DNA from: VBCG01 sp044226535
Lineage (GTDB): Bacteria; Pseudomonadota; Gammaproteobacteria; Burkholderiales; Casimicrobiaceae
Length of the DNA: 64,000 nucleotides
NCBI GenBank assembly: GCA_044226535.1
Contig: JBGAGT010000006.1
Location: 161,023-225,022 of the forward strand
Direction: 5' to 3'
Made by a program: the position numbers and the translations under genes. Every line of letters begins with the position of its first letter. Positions within the stretch are counted from its first letter, which is position 1. Below are positions 7,597-15,083 of the stretch, in pieces. The notes under the pieces were generated by a model. It made no database searches. It worked only from the letters and a program-made list of their open reading frames with translations, and had not been told where the DNA came from.

Positions 7597-8679
7597 ATGA
7601 AACCTTCCCTCCGCCTCAAGCTCGACCAGCTCGACGCCCGCCTCGCGGAGGTGGACGCGCTTCTCGCCGCGCCGGAGACGGCGCAGGACGCGCAGAAGCT
7701 CCGCGAGCTCTCCAAGGAGCGCGCCGAGATCGAGCCCGTGGTATCGCTGCTCGGCGAGTACCGCGCGGCCGAGCGCGACCTGGCCGCGGCAGACGAGCTC
7801 GCGCGCGACGCGTCGATGAAGGACTTCGCCGACGAGGAGCGCGATGCGGCGCGCGCGCGCATGGAGGTGCTCACGCTCGAGCTGCAGGCGGCGCTCCTGC
7901 CCAAGGACGCGGCCGACGAGCGCAACGTGTTCCTGGAAGTGCGCGCGGGCACGGGCGGCGACGAGTCGGCGCTCTTCGCGGGCGATCTCATCCGCATGTA
8001 CACGCGCTATGCCGAGCGGCAGCGCTGGAAGGTCGAGCTCGTGTCCGAGTCGCCGAGCGACTTGGGCGGCTACAAGGAAGTGATCGCGCGCATCGTGGGC
8101 AACGGCGCGTACTCGAAGCTCAAGTTCGAGTCGGGCGGGCACCGCGTGCAACGCGTGCCCGAGACCGAGGCGCAGGGGCGCATCCACACCTCCGCCTGCA
8201 CGGTGGCCGTGCTGCCCGAGGCCGACCCGATCGCCGACATCACCATCAACCCGGCCGACATCCGCATCGACACCTTCCGTGCCTCGGGCGCGGGCGGGCA
8301 GCACATCAACAAGACCGACTCGGCGGTGCGCATCACCCACCTGCCCACGGGCCTCGTCGTGGAATGCCAGGACGACCGCTCGCAGCACCGCAACCGCGCG
8401 CAGGCGATGTCGGTGCTGGCCTCGCGCCTGCTCGACCGCGAGCGCAGCGAGCGGCAGAGCAAGGAGGCGGCGCATCGCAAGTCGCTGATCGGTTCGGGCG
8501 ACCGCAGCGAGCGCATCCGTACCTACAACTTCCCGCAGGGCCGCGTCACCGACCACCGCATCAACCTCACGCTGTACAAGATCGACGCGATCATGGACGG
8601 CGAGCTCGACGAGCTCGTCACCGCGCTGTCGCAGGAATTCCAGGCCGAGCAGCTCGCCGAGCTGTCGGGCGAGGCGTGA
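7597..8679 (+). CDS. prfA: Peptide chain release factor 1
   Basis: The 360-residue factor recognises UAA and UAG and triggers peptide release. The codon-recognition P-x-T motif is PET (188-190), inside the conserved RVP..EAQGRIHTSAC block. The peptidyl-hydrolysis GGQ motif is at 233-235 (ASGAGGQHINK). The start at 7597 (MKPS) is chosen because it matches the usual RF1 N-terminus, and because the in-frame ATG at 7588 belongs to the adjoining repeat. The partner methyltransferase PrmC is encoded two genes downstream. Confidence 0.96.
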   Translation: MKPSLRLKLDQLDARLAEVDALLAAPETAQDAQKLRELSKERAEIEPVVSLLGEYRAAERDLAAADELARDASMKDFADEERDAARARMEVLTLELQAALLPKDAADERNVFLEVRAGTGGDESALFAGDLIRMYTRYAERQRWKVELVSESPSDLGGYKEVIARIVGNGAYSKLKFESGGHRVQRVPETEAQGRIHTSACTVAVLPEADPIADITINPADIRIDTFRASGAGGQHINKTDSAVRITHLPTGLVVECQDDRSQHRNRAQAMSVLASRLLDRERSERQSKEAAHRKSLIGSGDRSERIRTYNFPQGRVTDHRINLTLYKIDAIMDGELDELVTALSQEFQAEQLAELSGEA

Positions 8680-9263
8680 AGCCGCCCAAGCCCTGGCTCA
8701 CTACCGATCGCCTGGCACTGCGCGAGTTCACGCTCGCCGACGCGAGCGACATCCTGCACCTCGACTCCGACCCGCGGGTGATGAAGTACATCAACGGTGG
8801 CAAGCCCTCGACGCCGGAGGAGGTGGCGGCGACCATGCGCCGCGTCACGCGCAACTACGCGCTGTACCCGGGGCTCGGCACGTGGCGGGTGGAGCGGGGC
8901 GGTGCCGGCGGCAAGGGCGGAAGCAAGGTGGGCGGCGCGAGCGCCGTCAAGGGTAGCGGCAGCTTCATCGGCTGGTGCTCGCTCAAGTACATCCCGCGCA
9001 CGCCCGACATCGAGGTGGGCTACCGTTTCGTGCACGACGCCTGGGGCCATGGCTATGCCACCGAGTGCGCGCTCGCGATGGTGCGCTACGGATTCGTCAC
9101 GCTCACGCTCGATCGCATCATCGGCGTGACCGACCCGGGCAATCTCGCGTCGCAGCACGTGCTGCAGAAGGCGGGGCTCGCATCGCGGGGCTGGGGCCGC
9201 TACTACGGCCTTCGGCTGCGCGTTTTCGCCAACGAGCGCGACGCATGGATTGCGACGCATTGA
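8676..9263 (+). CDS. GNAT acetyltransferase, RimJ/RimL type
   Basis: The 195-residue protein begins at a GTG overlapping the prfA stop by four bases (GTGA). It opens with LTTDRLALREFTLADA and has DIEVGYRFVHDAWGHGYATECA, the acetyl-CoA-binding region of RimJ/RimL-like GNAT enzymes, and a VTDPGNLASQHVLQKAG segment. Between residues 67 and 90 there is an unusual glycine-rich insert. Substrate is unknown; N-terminal or small-molecule amine acetylation is typical. It overlaps prmC by 19 bp, so the three genes are probably translated together. Confidence 0.88.
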   Translation: MKPPKPWLTTDRLALREFTLADASDILHLDSDPRVMKYINGGKPSTPEEVAATMRRVTRNYALYPGLGTWRVERGGAGGKGGSKVGGASAVKGSGSFIGWCSLKYIPRTPDIEVGYRFVHDAWGHGYATECALAMVRYGFVTLTLDRIIGVTDPGNLASQHVLQKAGLASRGWGRYYGLRLRVFANERDAWIATH

Positions 9264-10234
9264 TCCCGCTCACCGTCCGCCAGGCGTTGCTGGCTGTGGG
9301 CCTCGCGCCGATCGATGCGCAGGTGTTGCTGGCGCATGTGCTGGGCAGGGATCGCGCGTGGCTGGTGGGGCATCGCGACGACGTATTGCCACAGAAAGAA
9401 ATTGAGCATTTTATTGCCTTGGCAAAGCAGCGCCGCGAGCAGGGCGAACCCATTGCGTACCTCGTTGGCCGGCGCGAATTCCATGGCCTCGACTTGGCGG
9501 TGACGCGCGACGTGCTGATCCCGCGCCCCGAGACCGAGACGCTGGTCGAGCAGGCGCTGATCGCACTCGATGCGATGGCGAAGGCGCGTGCGCCGGATGG
9601 AGAACGCGCGGGCGCAGGAGAGCGCCAAGCGGCAAGCAACGCCGCGGCGAGCTCTGTACTTCGAGTCCTCGACTTGGGCACCGGCTCGGGCGCCATCGCG
9701 CTCGCCATCGCCCACGCGCGACCGCGCACGCACGTCACCGCCGTCGACCGCTCGCCCGCGGCGCTCGACGTGGCCCGCGACAACGCCGCGCGTCTCGCCA
9801 TCGCCAATGTCGAATTCGTCGAATCGGACTGGTACGGCGGGCTGCGCGAAGGTGTACCGGCCGTCATCCCCGCGAGGGCCTGCCCCCGAGCGAGGTTATC
9901 GGGGGCGGGGACCCAGCGCCGCTCCTTCGACCTGATCGTCGCGAACCCGCCCTACATCGCTCCCGACGACCCGCATCTCGCCGAGGGCGACCTGCGCCAC
10001 GAGCCGCGCGAGGCGCTCACGCCGGGCGGAGACGGACTCTCGGCGCTGCGGCGCATCGTCGCCGAGGCGCCCGCGCACCTGGTACCCGGTGGTTGGCTTG
10101 CCGTCGAGCACGGGTACGACCAAGGTGAGGCGGTGAGGGCGCTGTTCGCGGAGGACGGGTTTAGCGACATCCGGGCCGCGCGCGACCTGGCGGGTATCCC
10201 GCGGGTGGTGACCGGCAGGCTTGCGCCCTCCTGA
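9245..10234 (+). CDS. prmC: Release factor (glutamine-N5) methyltransferase, carrying an in-frame repeat insertion
   Basis: PrmC methylates the GGQ glutamine of RF1 and RF2. The 329-residue protein has the N-terminal helical domain, IPRPETETLVEQAL (92-105), SAM motif LDLGTGSGAIALAIA (142-156) and the catalytic NPPY (234-237). Two inserts set it apart from ordinary family members. One is an alanine/arginine-rich stretch at about 113-137. The other, at about 207-224, is encoded by an 18-codon copy of the dispersed repeat just before the NPPY strand. The C-terminal core resumes in frame, so the enzyme is probably active. ATG at 9245 overlaps the preceding acetyltransferase gene. Confidence 0.94.
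   Translation: MDCDALIPLTVRQALLAVGLAPIDAQVLLAHVLGRDRAWLVGHRDDVLPQKEIEHFIALAKQRREQGEPIAYLVGRREFHGLDLAVTRDVLIPRPETETLVEQALIALDAMAKARAPDGERAGAGERQAASNAAASSVLRVLDLGTGSGAIALAIAHARPRTHVTAVDRSPAALDVARDNAARLAIANVEFVESDWYGGLREGVPAVIPARACPRARLSGAGTQRRSFDLIVANPPYIAPDDPHLAEGDLRHEPREALTPGGDGLSALRRIVAEAPAHLVPGGWLAVEHGYDQGEAVRALFAEDGFSDIRAARDLAGIPRVVTGRLAPS
9863..9916. repeat. Long-variant dispersed repeat inside prmC
   Basis: Fifty-four bases starting GTCATCCCCGCG and ending GGCGGGGACCCAG, with an inner CCCCCGA/TCGGGGG stem, interrupt prmC in frame and encode VIPARACPRARLSGAGTQ. The same variant occurs at 19389-19441 and, in two copies, at 7437-7552. Confidence 0.9.
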
Positions 10235-10247
10235 ACCGGGTTGATGA

Positions 10248-10562
10248 TCACGCCGCCTGTGCGTGGAGCCTGACGCCCAATGCGCGCGCGACCTTGAGTA
10301 TGGTGGCAAAGCTGGGATTGCCGTCACTGCTCAGCGCCCGATAAAGGCTTTCGCGGCTGAGGCCGGCGTCCTTCGCAACTTGGCTCATCCCTTTGGCGCG
10401 AGCGATATCGCCAAGGGCCTTTGCAATGCCCGGCGCATCATCCGGCGCCTCCTCGAGCCACGCGTCCAGGTACGCCGCCATTTCCTCGACCGTACGAAGG
10501 TGATCGGCGACGTCATAGGGCGTCGTTCGGGTCCTGCCGGTCTTCTTCGCAGTACGGGCCAT
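10248..10562 (-). CDS. higA: HigA-family antitoxin (addiction-module antidote type)
   Basis: The 104-residue protein carries TTPYDVADHLRT and AYLDAWLEEAP near its start and a helix-turn-helix with the motif AKDAGLSRESLYRALSSDGNPSFATILKV. This is the pattern of the 'putative addiction module antidote' family. ATG at 10562 is chosen because it lies 4 bp after the toxin stop; the longer frame to 10634 would run back through the toxin gene. It sits tail-to-tail with prmC. Confidence 0.88.
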   Translation of the reverse strand: MARTAKKTGRTRTTPYDVADHLRTVEEMAAYLDAWLEEAPDDAPGIAKALGDIARAKGMSQVAKDAGLSRESLYRALSSDGNPSFATILKVARALGVRLHAQAA

Positions 10563-10566
10563 GGTG

Positions 10567-10860
10567 TCACTCCTCAAATCTGCTGGCCAATTTGAGGGCC
10601 AGTTGAATATCTTTCGATTGGCTCGACTTGTCACCTCCAGCCAAGAGAAGCAACAAGCGGTCGCCGCGCTGCGAGTAATAGACCCTGTATCCGGGGCCGA
10701 AGTCGATCTTGAGTTCGGAAACGCCGCCCGCCAGGTTGCGAAACTGTCCGGGATTGCCGGCGATCAATCGCTCGACGCGAACCAGGATACGAGCTCGACC
10801 GACAACGTCCTTGAGCGAGTCGATCCAATTCGCATATTCATCGGTTTTCTCGATTCGCAC
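10567..10860 (-). CDS. higB: HigB/RelE-family toxin (addiction-module killer type)
   Basis: This 97-residue protein has the family pattern DEYANWIDSLKD, then ARILVRVERLIAGNPGQFRNLAGGVSELKIDFGPGYRVYY and LLLLLAGGDKSSQSKDIQLAL. Homologues are ribosome-dependent mRNA interferases. The toxin is encoded first and the antitoxin follows after 4 bp, the HigBA order. No lesion is visible, so unlike the locus at 4359-5063 this pair looks intact. Palindromes at 10860-10885 lie at its promoter. Confidence 0.9.
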   Translation of the reverse strand: MRIEKTDEYANWIDSLKDVVGRARILVRVERLIAGNPGQFRNLAGGVSELKIDFGPGYRVYYSQRGDRLLLLLAGGDKSSQSKDIQLALKLASRFEE

Positions 10861-10885
10861 AGTGCACTGTAGCTTATGGGCTACA
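10860..10885. promoter_or_regulatory. Palindromes at the higBA promoter
   Basis: CAGTGCACTG (10860-10869) is a perfect palindrome immediately before the toxin start. TGTAGC/GCTACA around a 6-base loop (10868-10885) overlaps it. These are likely operator half-sites for HigA and would also lie in the leader of the divergent UPF0114 gene. Confidence 0.5.
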
Positions 10886-10959
10886 TATTGTCAATGCGGG
10901 ATTACCTGGATCGCAGCAAGATTCTCAAGGCGGTAACATCCTCGGATTCTCTGCAAATC

Positions 10960-11514
10960 ATGCCCCACGACCCCACCTCCGACGCCCCGGGCCCCGACCT
11001 CGCATCGGCCACGACCTCGCGCCACCACGTCCTCCGCGACACCATCGGCCGCATCATCGGCTCGTCGCGGCTCGTGGTGCTGCTCGCGGTCATCGGCAGC
11101 TTCGTCGCCGCGGTGTCGCTGCTGATCTACGAGTTCAGCGTGGTCGCCTCGCTGGTCATCGACATGCTGATGACGCGCGACCTCTCGCCCAAGGCGGCCA
11201 AGGCGTTCGCGGTGGGCATGATCGAGGCGGTGGACGTGTTCCTGATCGGCATCGCGCTGTACATGATCAGCCTGGGCTTCCACGTGCTGTTCGTCGACCC
11301 CACGCTGCCCGTGCCGCGCTGGCTCAAGTTCCGCGACCTGGATGACCTGAAGTCGAACCTCGTGAGCGTGGTGGTCGCGGTGCTGGCGGTGATGTTCCTG
11401 CGCCAGGCCATCGCCACCTACGCCGACGTGCCGTTCCTCACCTTCTCGGCGAGCGTGGCGCTGATGATCGTGGCGCTGACCTTCTTCCTGGGGAAGGTGC
11501 AGAAGAAGGAGTAG
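10960..11514 (+). CDS. UPF0114 (YqhA-like) membrane protein
   Basis: The 184-residue protein has three to four membrane segments: about residues 35-58 (LVVLLAVIGSFVAAVSLLIY), 90-115 (VDVFLIGIALYMISLGFHVLF) and two toward the C-terminus. The intervening loop VDPTLPVPRWLKFRDLDDLKSNL is characteristic of UPF0114. Function is unknown. The frame is open from 10876, but the ATG at 10960 gives the normal family N-terminus and avoids the higBA operator. It is transcribed away from higBA. Confidence 0.85.
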   Translation: MPHDPTSDAPGPDLASATTSRHHVLRDTIGRIIGSSRLVVLLAVIGSFVAAVSLLIYEFSVVASLVIDMLMTRDLSPKAAKAFAVGMIEAVDVFLIGIALYMISLGFHVLFVDPTLPVPRWLKFRDLDDLKSNLVSVVVAVLAVMFLRQAIATYADVPFLTFSASVALMIVALTFFLGKVQKKE

Positions 11515-11518
11515 GCCC

Positions 11519-11646
11519 CCCGTCATCCCCGTATAAGCGCCCGTCACCCCCGCGAAAGCGCCCGTCATCCCCGCGAAAGCGGGGACCCAGTCGTACCGTT
11601 CCATCTGGGCCCCCGCTTTCGCGGGGGTGACGTTCGCGGGGGTGAC
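11519..11646. repeat. Dispersed hairpin repeat cluster
   Basis: There are partial and complete short-variant copies: CCCGTCATCCCCG at 11519, a GTCACCCCCGCG copy, and GTCATCCCCGCG followed by GGGGACCCAG. An inverted copy with a CCCCCGCTTTCGCGGGGGT hairpin and a duplicated TTCGCGGGGGTGACG end follow. The cluster separates the UPF0114 gene from the subtilase gene. Confidence 0.9.
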
Positions 11647-11761
11647 GTTCATCGCCGTGCGCCGCATCCCGTCGCCCCCCGGGGCGCCCGATCGCCAGCC
11701 GGGAATCCCTCCCGCCCGAGGCCCTACAATGGCGCCCCTTTCCCCATTTCCAGGGACGTCC

Positions 11762-13594
11762 ATGTTCCGTCTCGCCTCCGCCGTCGGCGCCATCGCGCTG
11801 GCGGCCGCCATCGCGCTACCCGCGCAGGCCCAGAAGCCCCGCATCGAAAAAGCCGCCGACCTTCCGCGCTTCACCTACCCGGTGAGCGGCAAGGTCGAGG
11901 CGATCGTCACCGACCCCGCCAAGTTCGCCGATTTCGCCAAGGCGGTGCGGCGCGACACCGAGTCGATCCTCGACAAGTACGACATCGCCGACCGCGAGAT
12001 GCTGCGCTCGCTCGAGGGGCTGCTGGCGCGCCTCGACTACCTCGACGGCAACTACGACGCCGCGGCCAAGCGCGTGGCGCACATCCGCGAGCTCGAGGAG
12101 AAGCCCTCCAGCAAGCTGATGTCGGGCGTGTCGATGGACGCGATGATCGCCGCGCACAAGGGCAACCTGCAGGGTGACGCGTACGCCAAGGCGGTCGGCG
12201 GCGACATCCGCGCCAAGCTCGACAAGATGCCCTACAACGTCGTCGCCAACGACGTGCGCGAAGCCAAGGCCAGCGCCGAGATCCGCAGCGAGGCGCTGGT
12301 GCTGGGCTACGTGCGCGAGGTGATCCAGCCGACGGTGGACAAGGCGGGCTCGATCAGCTCGGACCTGGCGCCCGCGATCGTCAACGCGCGCTACAGCCTC
12401 ACCTCGGTGCTGCCGCTCAAAGGCACGCTGGTCGACGCCTATGGCGGCTACCTCGCCGCGAACAAGGTCGACAAGCCCGACATCTGGGCCGACCGCGACG
12501 TCGCGCTCGCGCCGGGCAAGGGCTACGCGCCGGTCAACGTTGCGGTGTGGGACAGCGGCGTCGACCTCGCGCAGTACAAGGGCCGCACGGTGAACAACGC
12601 CAAGGGTGTGCCCGAGGTCCTCGCCTTCGACCGCTTCAGCAAGCCCGCCAAGGGCGAGCTGATGCCCATCCCCGATGACCTCAAGTCCAAGGTCCCGCAG
12701 ATGAAGGCGATGCTGAAGGGATTCTCGGACCTGCAGTCGAACATCGACAGCGCCGAGGCGACGCAGGTAAAGACCTACCTGTCGGGCCTCAAGCCCGACG
12801 AGTACAAGAGCACCATCGAGCAGATCGGCCTCGTGTCCAACTGGATGCACGGCACGCACGTCGCCGGCATCACCATGAAGGGCAATCCCTACGCCCGCCT
12901 GGTGGTGGGCCGCATCGAGTTCGACTGGCACCTCCTGCCCGATCCCTGCCCGACGATGAGGCTCGCGCGGCTCGACGCGAAGAACGCGCAGTCGACCGTC
13001 GACTTCTTCAAGCGCAACCACGTGCGCGTGGTGAACATGAGCTGGGGCGGCAACGTCAAGGCGGTCGAGGAGCAGCTCGAGCTCTGCCAGATCGGCAAGA
13101 CCCCCGACGAGCGTGCGGCCAAGGCGCGCGAGATGTTCGAGGTCCAGCACAAGGCGCTCACCAAGGCGTTCGCCAGCGCGCCCGGCATCCTGTTCATCGC
13201 CGCGGCGGGCAACAGCAACCAGGACGCGTCGTTCATCGAGGACGTGCCGGCCGGCATCAAGCTGCCCAACCTGATCGCGGTCGCGGCCGTCGACAAGGCG
13301 GGCGACGAGGCGTCGTTCACCAGCTACGGTCCCACCGTCGTCGTGGCCGCGAACGGCTACCAGGTCGACAGCACCATCCCCGGCGGCGATCCGCTGGCCG
13401 AGAGCGGCACGTCGATGGCGTCGCCGCAGGTGGCGAACCTCGCGGCCAAGATCCTCGCGGTGAACCCGAAGCTCAAGCCCATCGAGGTGATCGAGATCAT
13501 CCGCTCGACCGCCGACACGACGGCCGACGGGCGGCGCCACCTGATCAACCCGAAGAAGGCGCTGGCGAAGGTGGGGTACAAGGCGGCGCCGTAA
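11762..13594 (+). CDS. Secreted subtilisin-like (S8) serine protease with an extended catalytic domain
   Basis: The 610-residue protein starts with a signal peptide (about residues 1-23, ending AQAQ). A roughly 230-residue propeptide-like region precedes the catalytic domain. The triad is D264 (VNVAVWDSGVD), H363 (HGTHVAGI) and S551 (SGTSMASPQ). The oxyanion Asn is N484 (AAAGNSN). About 100 residues separate D and H where subtilisins usually have 30-40, so an inserted helical segment (280-355) lies there. A TACAAT at about 11725-11730 may be its -10. ATG 11762 was chosen because the longer frame would put the signal peptide internal. Substrate unknown. Confidence 0.9.
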   Translation: MFRLASAVGAIALAAAIALPAQAQKPRIEKAADLPRFTYPVSGKVEAIVTDPAKFADFAKAVRRDTESILDKYDIADREMLRSLEGLLARLDYLDGNYDAAAKRVAHIRELEEKPSSKLMSGVSMDAMIAAHKGNLQGDAYAKAVGGDIRAKLDKMPYNVVANDVREAKASAEIRSEALVLGYVREVIQPTVDKAGSISSDLAPAIVNARYSLTSVLPLKGTLVDAYGGYLAANKVDKPDIWADRDVALAPGKGYAPVNVAVWDSGVDLAQYKGRTVNNAKGVPEVLAFDRFSKPAKGELMPIPDDLKSKVPQMKAMLKGFSDLQSNIDSAEATQVKTYLSGLKPDEYKSTIEQIGLVSNWMHGTHVAGITMKGNPYARLVVGRIEFDWHLLPDPCPTMRLARLDAKNAQSTVDFFKRNHVRVVNMSWGGNVKAVEEQLELCQIGKTPDERAAKAREMFEVQHKALTKAFASAPGILFIAAAGNSNQDASFIEDVPAGIKLPNLIAVAAVDKAGDEASFTSYGPTVVVAANGYQVDSTIPGGDPLAESGTSMASPQVANLAAKILAVNPKLKPIEVIEIIRSTADTTADGRRHLINPKKALAKVGYKAAP

Positions 13595-13601
13595 GCCCGC
13601 C

Positions 13602-13743
13602 CCGTCATCCCCGCGAAAGCGGGGACCCACCCGTCATCCCCGCGGAAGCGGGGACCCACCCGTCATCCCCGCGAAAGCGGGGATCCATGTGTTCCGGTAC
13701 TGCTCAACGGCAATGGGTCCCCGCTTGCGCGGGGATGACGATC
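13602..13743. repeat. Array of dispersed hairpin repeats
   Basis: Three direct copies of the short variant lie head to tail (starting near 13603, 13630 and 13660; unit GTCATCCCCGCG...GCGGGGACCCA). An inverted copy at 13711-13741 follows. The units are regular enough to suggest a CRISPR at first sight, but there are no spacers. Confidence 0.9.
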
Positions 13744-13747
13744 GTGT

Positions 13748-15040
13748 TGATTCGGGCACATCCTTTACATTTGAAACCGGGCACATGGTTTACACATGCA
13801 GGTTGCGCGGTTTCAAGATTTGCCCCCGCCGGGCGTCGAATATGCCCAGCGGAAGGATGCCGAAATAGGCCTCGAAGCGGTCGTGGTCGAGGGCCTTGAG
13901 GCCAATGTACTCGCCCTCGAGGACCTTGGTGATGTACACGGCGGCGCCTTGCCATTTCATGTGGCCGCCGCTTTTGACTTTGCGCAGGATGAAGTCGGTC
14001 GGGTAGCTCACCTCGGGCAGGCGTTCGGGATAAGGTCGTGGGGAGCGGCGGTACAGGCGCTCAGGTGAGCGTCCGCCGCCCAGGCTGCGGTGCGGGCGTT
14101 CCTGGTTGTATTCGGTGCCAAAGCGGTTGAAGGCGTGCTGCTGTGCATTGAGGGAGGCTTTGGGGGGTGCCGCGGTGGCTGCCTTGAGGGTGCGGTGCAT
14201 GCGCTCGTGGCGTCCGTTCTCCTGGGGGCGGCCCGGGGTGATGCGTTCGGGCAGGATGCCGAGCTTGATCCACCACACGCTAAGCGGAGTCAAGCCGCCC
14301 ACTGCGATGCTGGCGAAGGGTGGCCCGTTGTCGGTGCGGATGGCGCGTGGCAGGCCGTGCTCGCGAAAGCAGCGCTCGAAGTGGGGCCGGCAGTGGCGGG
14401 CGTCGGGCTGGTAGAGGCCCTGGCAGCACAGCAGGAAGCGACTGTAGTTGTCGCTCAAGGTGAGCGGATAGCACACGCGGCCATCGCCCAACACGAAGTT
14501 GCCCTTGAAGTCGGCGCTCCAGACGTCGTTGGCGGCATGCACTGCGGCGAAGGGCAGAAGGTGCGCCGGCGTGTGATGGCGGCGCCTGCGGGGCTGCACC
14601 AGGCCATGGCGCTTGAGGATCTCGCCGATGGTGCTCGCCGCCGGCCAGCGCTGCTGCGGGCGCTCGCGCAGCAGCCAGGCGTGGAGGGTCAGCGGCCCCC
14701 AATGCGGGTAGCGGCGCTTGAGCGCCAGGATGGCCGCCACCTGCGGTTCACCCGTCGCGTTCGGGTGCGCGTGCGGGGCGCGCGAGGCGTCGCATAGCCC
14801 CGCCGGACCCCAGTGGCGGAATCGCTCCACGAACTTGTACGCTGTCGGGCGGCTCACCCCAAAGCGCCGGCTGAGCTCGCTCATGCTGAACCCGCCGTCC
14901 AGCCATGCCGCAATGAAGGCTTCTCGTTGTTCCATGGCACAGGTCTCCTTCCAGGGCATGGCGCGTCCCTCCTCGCCATGCACCGTACCAACCTGTAAAC
15001 CATGTCCCCGGTTTCACCTGTAAACCATGTGCCCGGTTCA
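13748..15040. mobile_element. IS481-family insertion sequence with doubled terminal repeats
   Basis: The roughly 1.29-kb element carries one transposase gene. Each end has two tandem copies of a 22-25-bp motif containing CGGGCACATGGTTTACA: left end 13748-13794 and, inverted, right end 14994-15040. Aligned end to end, the two 47-bp termini match with about eight differences. No clear target duplication is visible. Dispersed hairpin repeats lie on both sides, so the element probably landed in a repeat cluster. Confidence 0.85.
13790..14959 (-). CDS. IS481-family transposase
   Basis: The 389-residue DDE transposase has an N-terminal helix-turn-helix (FSMSELSRRFGVSRPTAYKF). The rve-type catalytic core follows, with D in WSADFKG, D in RTDNGPPF and E in GRPQENGRHERMHRTL. 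The C-terminal NQERPHRSLGG segment is typical of the IS481/IS3-like group. ATG at 14959 is preferred (GGAGGG upstream). The frame is complete, so the element may be active. Confidence 0.93.
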   Translation of the reverse strand: MPWKETCAMEQREAFIAAWLDGGFSMSELSRRFGVSRPTAYKFVERFRHWGPAGLCDASRAPHAHPNATGEPQVAAILALKRRYPHWGPLTLHAWLLRERPQQRWPAASTIGEILKRHGLVQPRRRRHHTPAHLLPFAAVHAANDVWSADFKGNFVLGDGRVCYPLTLSDNYSRFLLCCQGLYQPDARHCRPHFERCFREHGLPRAIRTDNGPPFASIAVGGLTPLSVWWIKLGILPERITPGRPQENGRHERMHRTLKAATAAPPKASLNAQQHAFNRFGTEYNQERPHRSLGGGRSPERLYRRSPRPYPERLPEVSYPTDFILRKVKSGGHMKWQGAAVYITKVLEGEYIGLKALDHDRFEAYFGILPLGIFDARRGQILKPRNLHV

Positions 15041-15049
15041 TACCATCGG

Positions 15050-15076
15050 GTGGGTCCCCGCTTTCGCGGGGATGAC
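15050..15076. repeat. Single short-variant hairpin repeat
   Basis: GGTGGGTCCCCGCTTTCGCG followed by GGGATGACG, 14 bp after the IS end and just before the dehydrogenase stop codon. It is probably the other half of the cluster at 13602-13743 that the IS split. Confidence 0.85.
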
Positions 15077-15083
15077 GTTGTGA

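Noticed and set aside
11816..13630. 604-codon frame opposite the subtilase gene
   Set aside because: Shadow frame; the plus-strand frame has a signal peptide and a full catalytic triad.
13602..13743. Regularly spaced repeats that could be a CRISPR array
   Set aside because: The units abut with no unique spacers of constant length, occur in both orientations and recur across the whole window; no cas gene is nearby.
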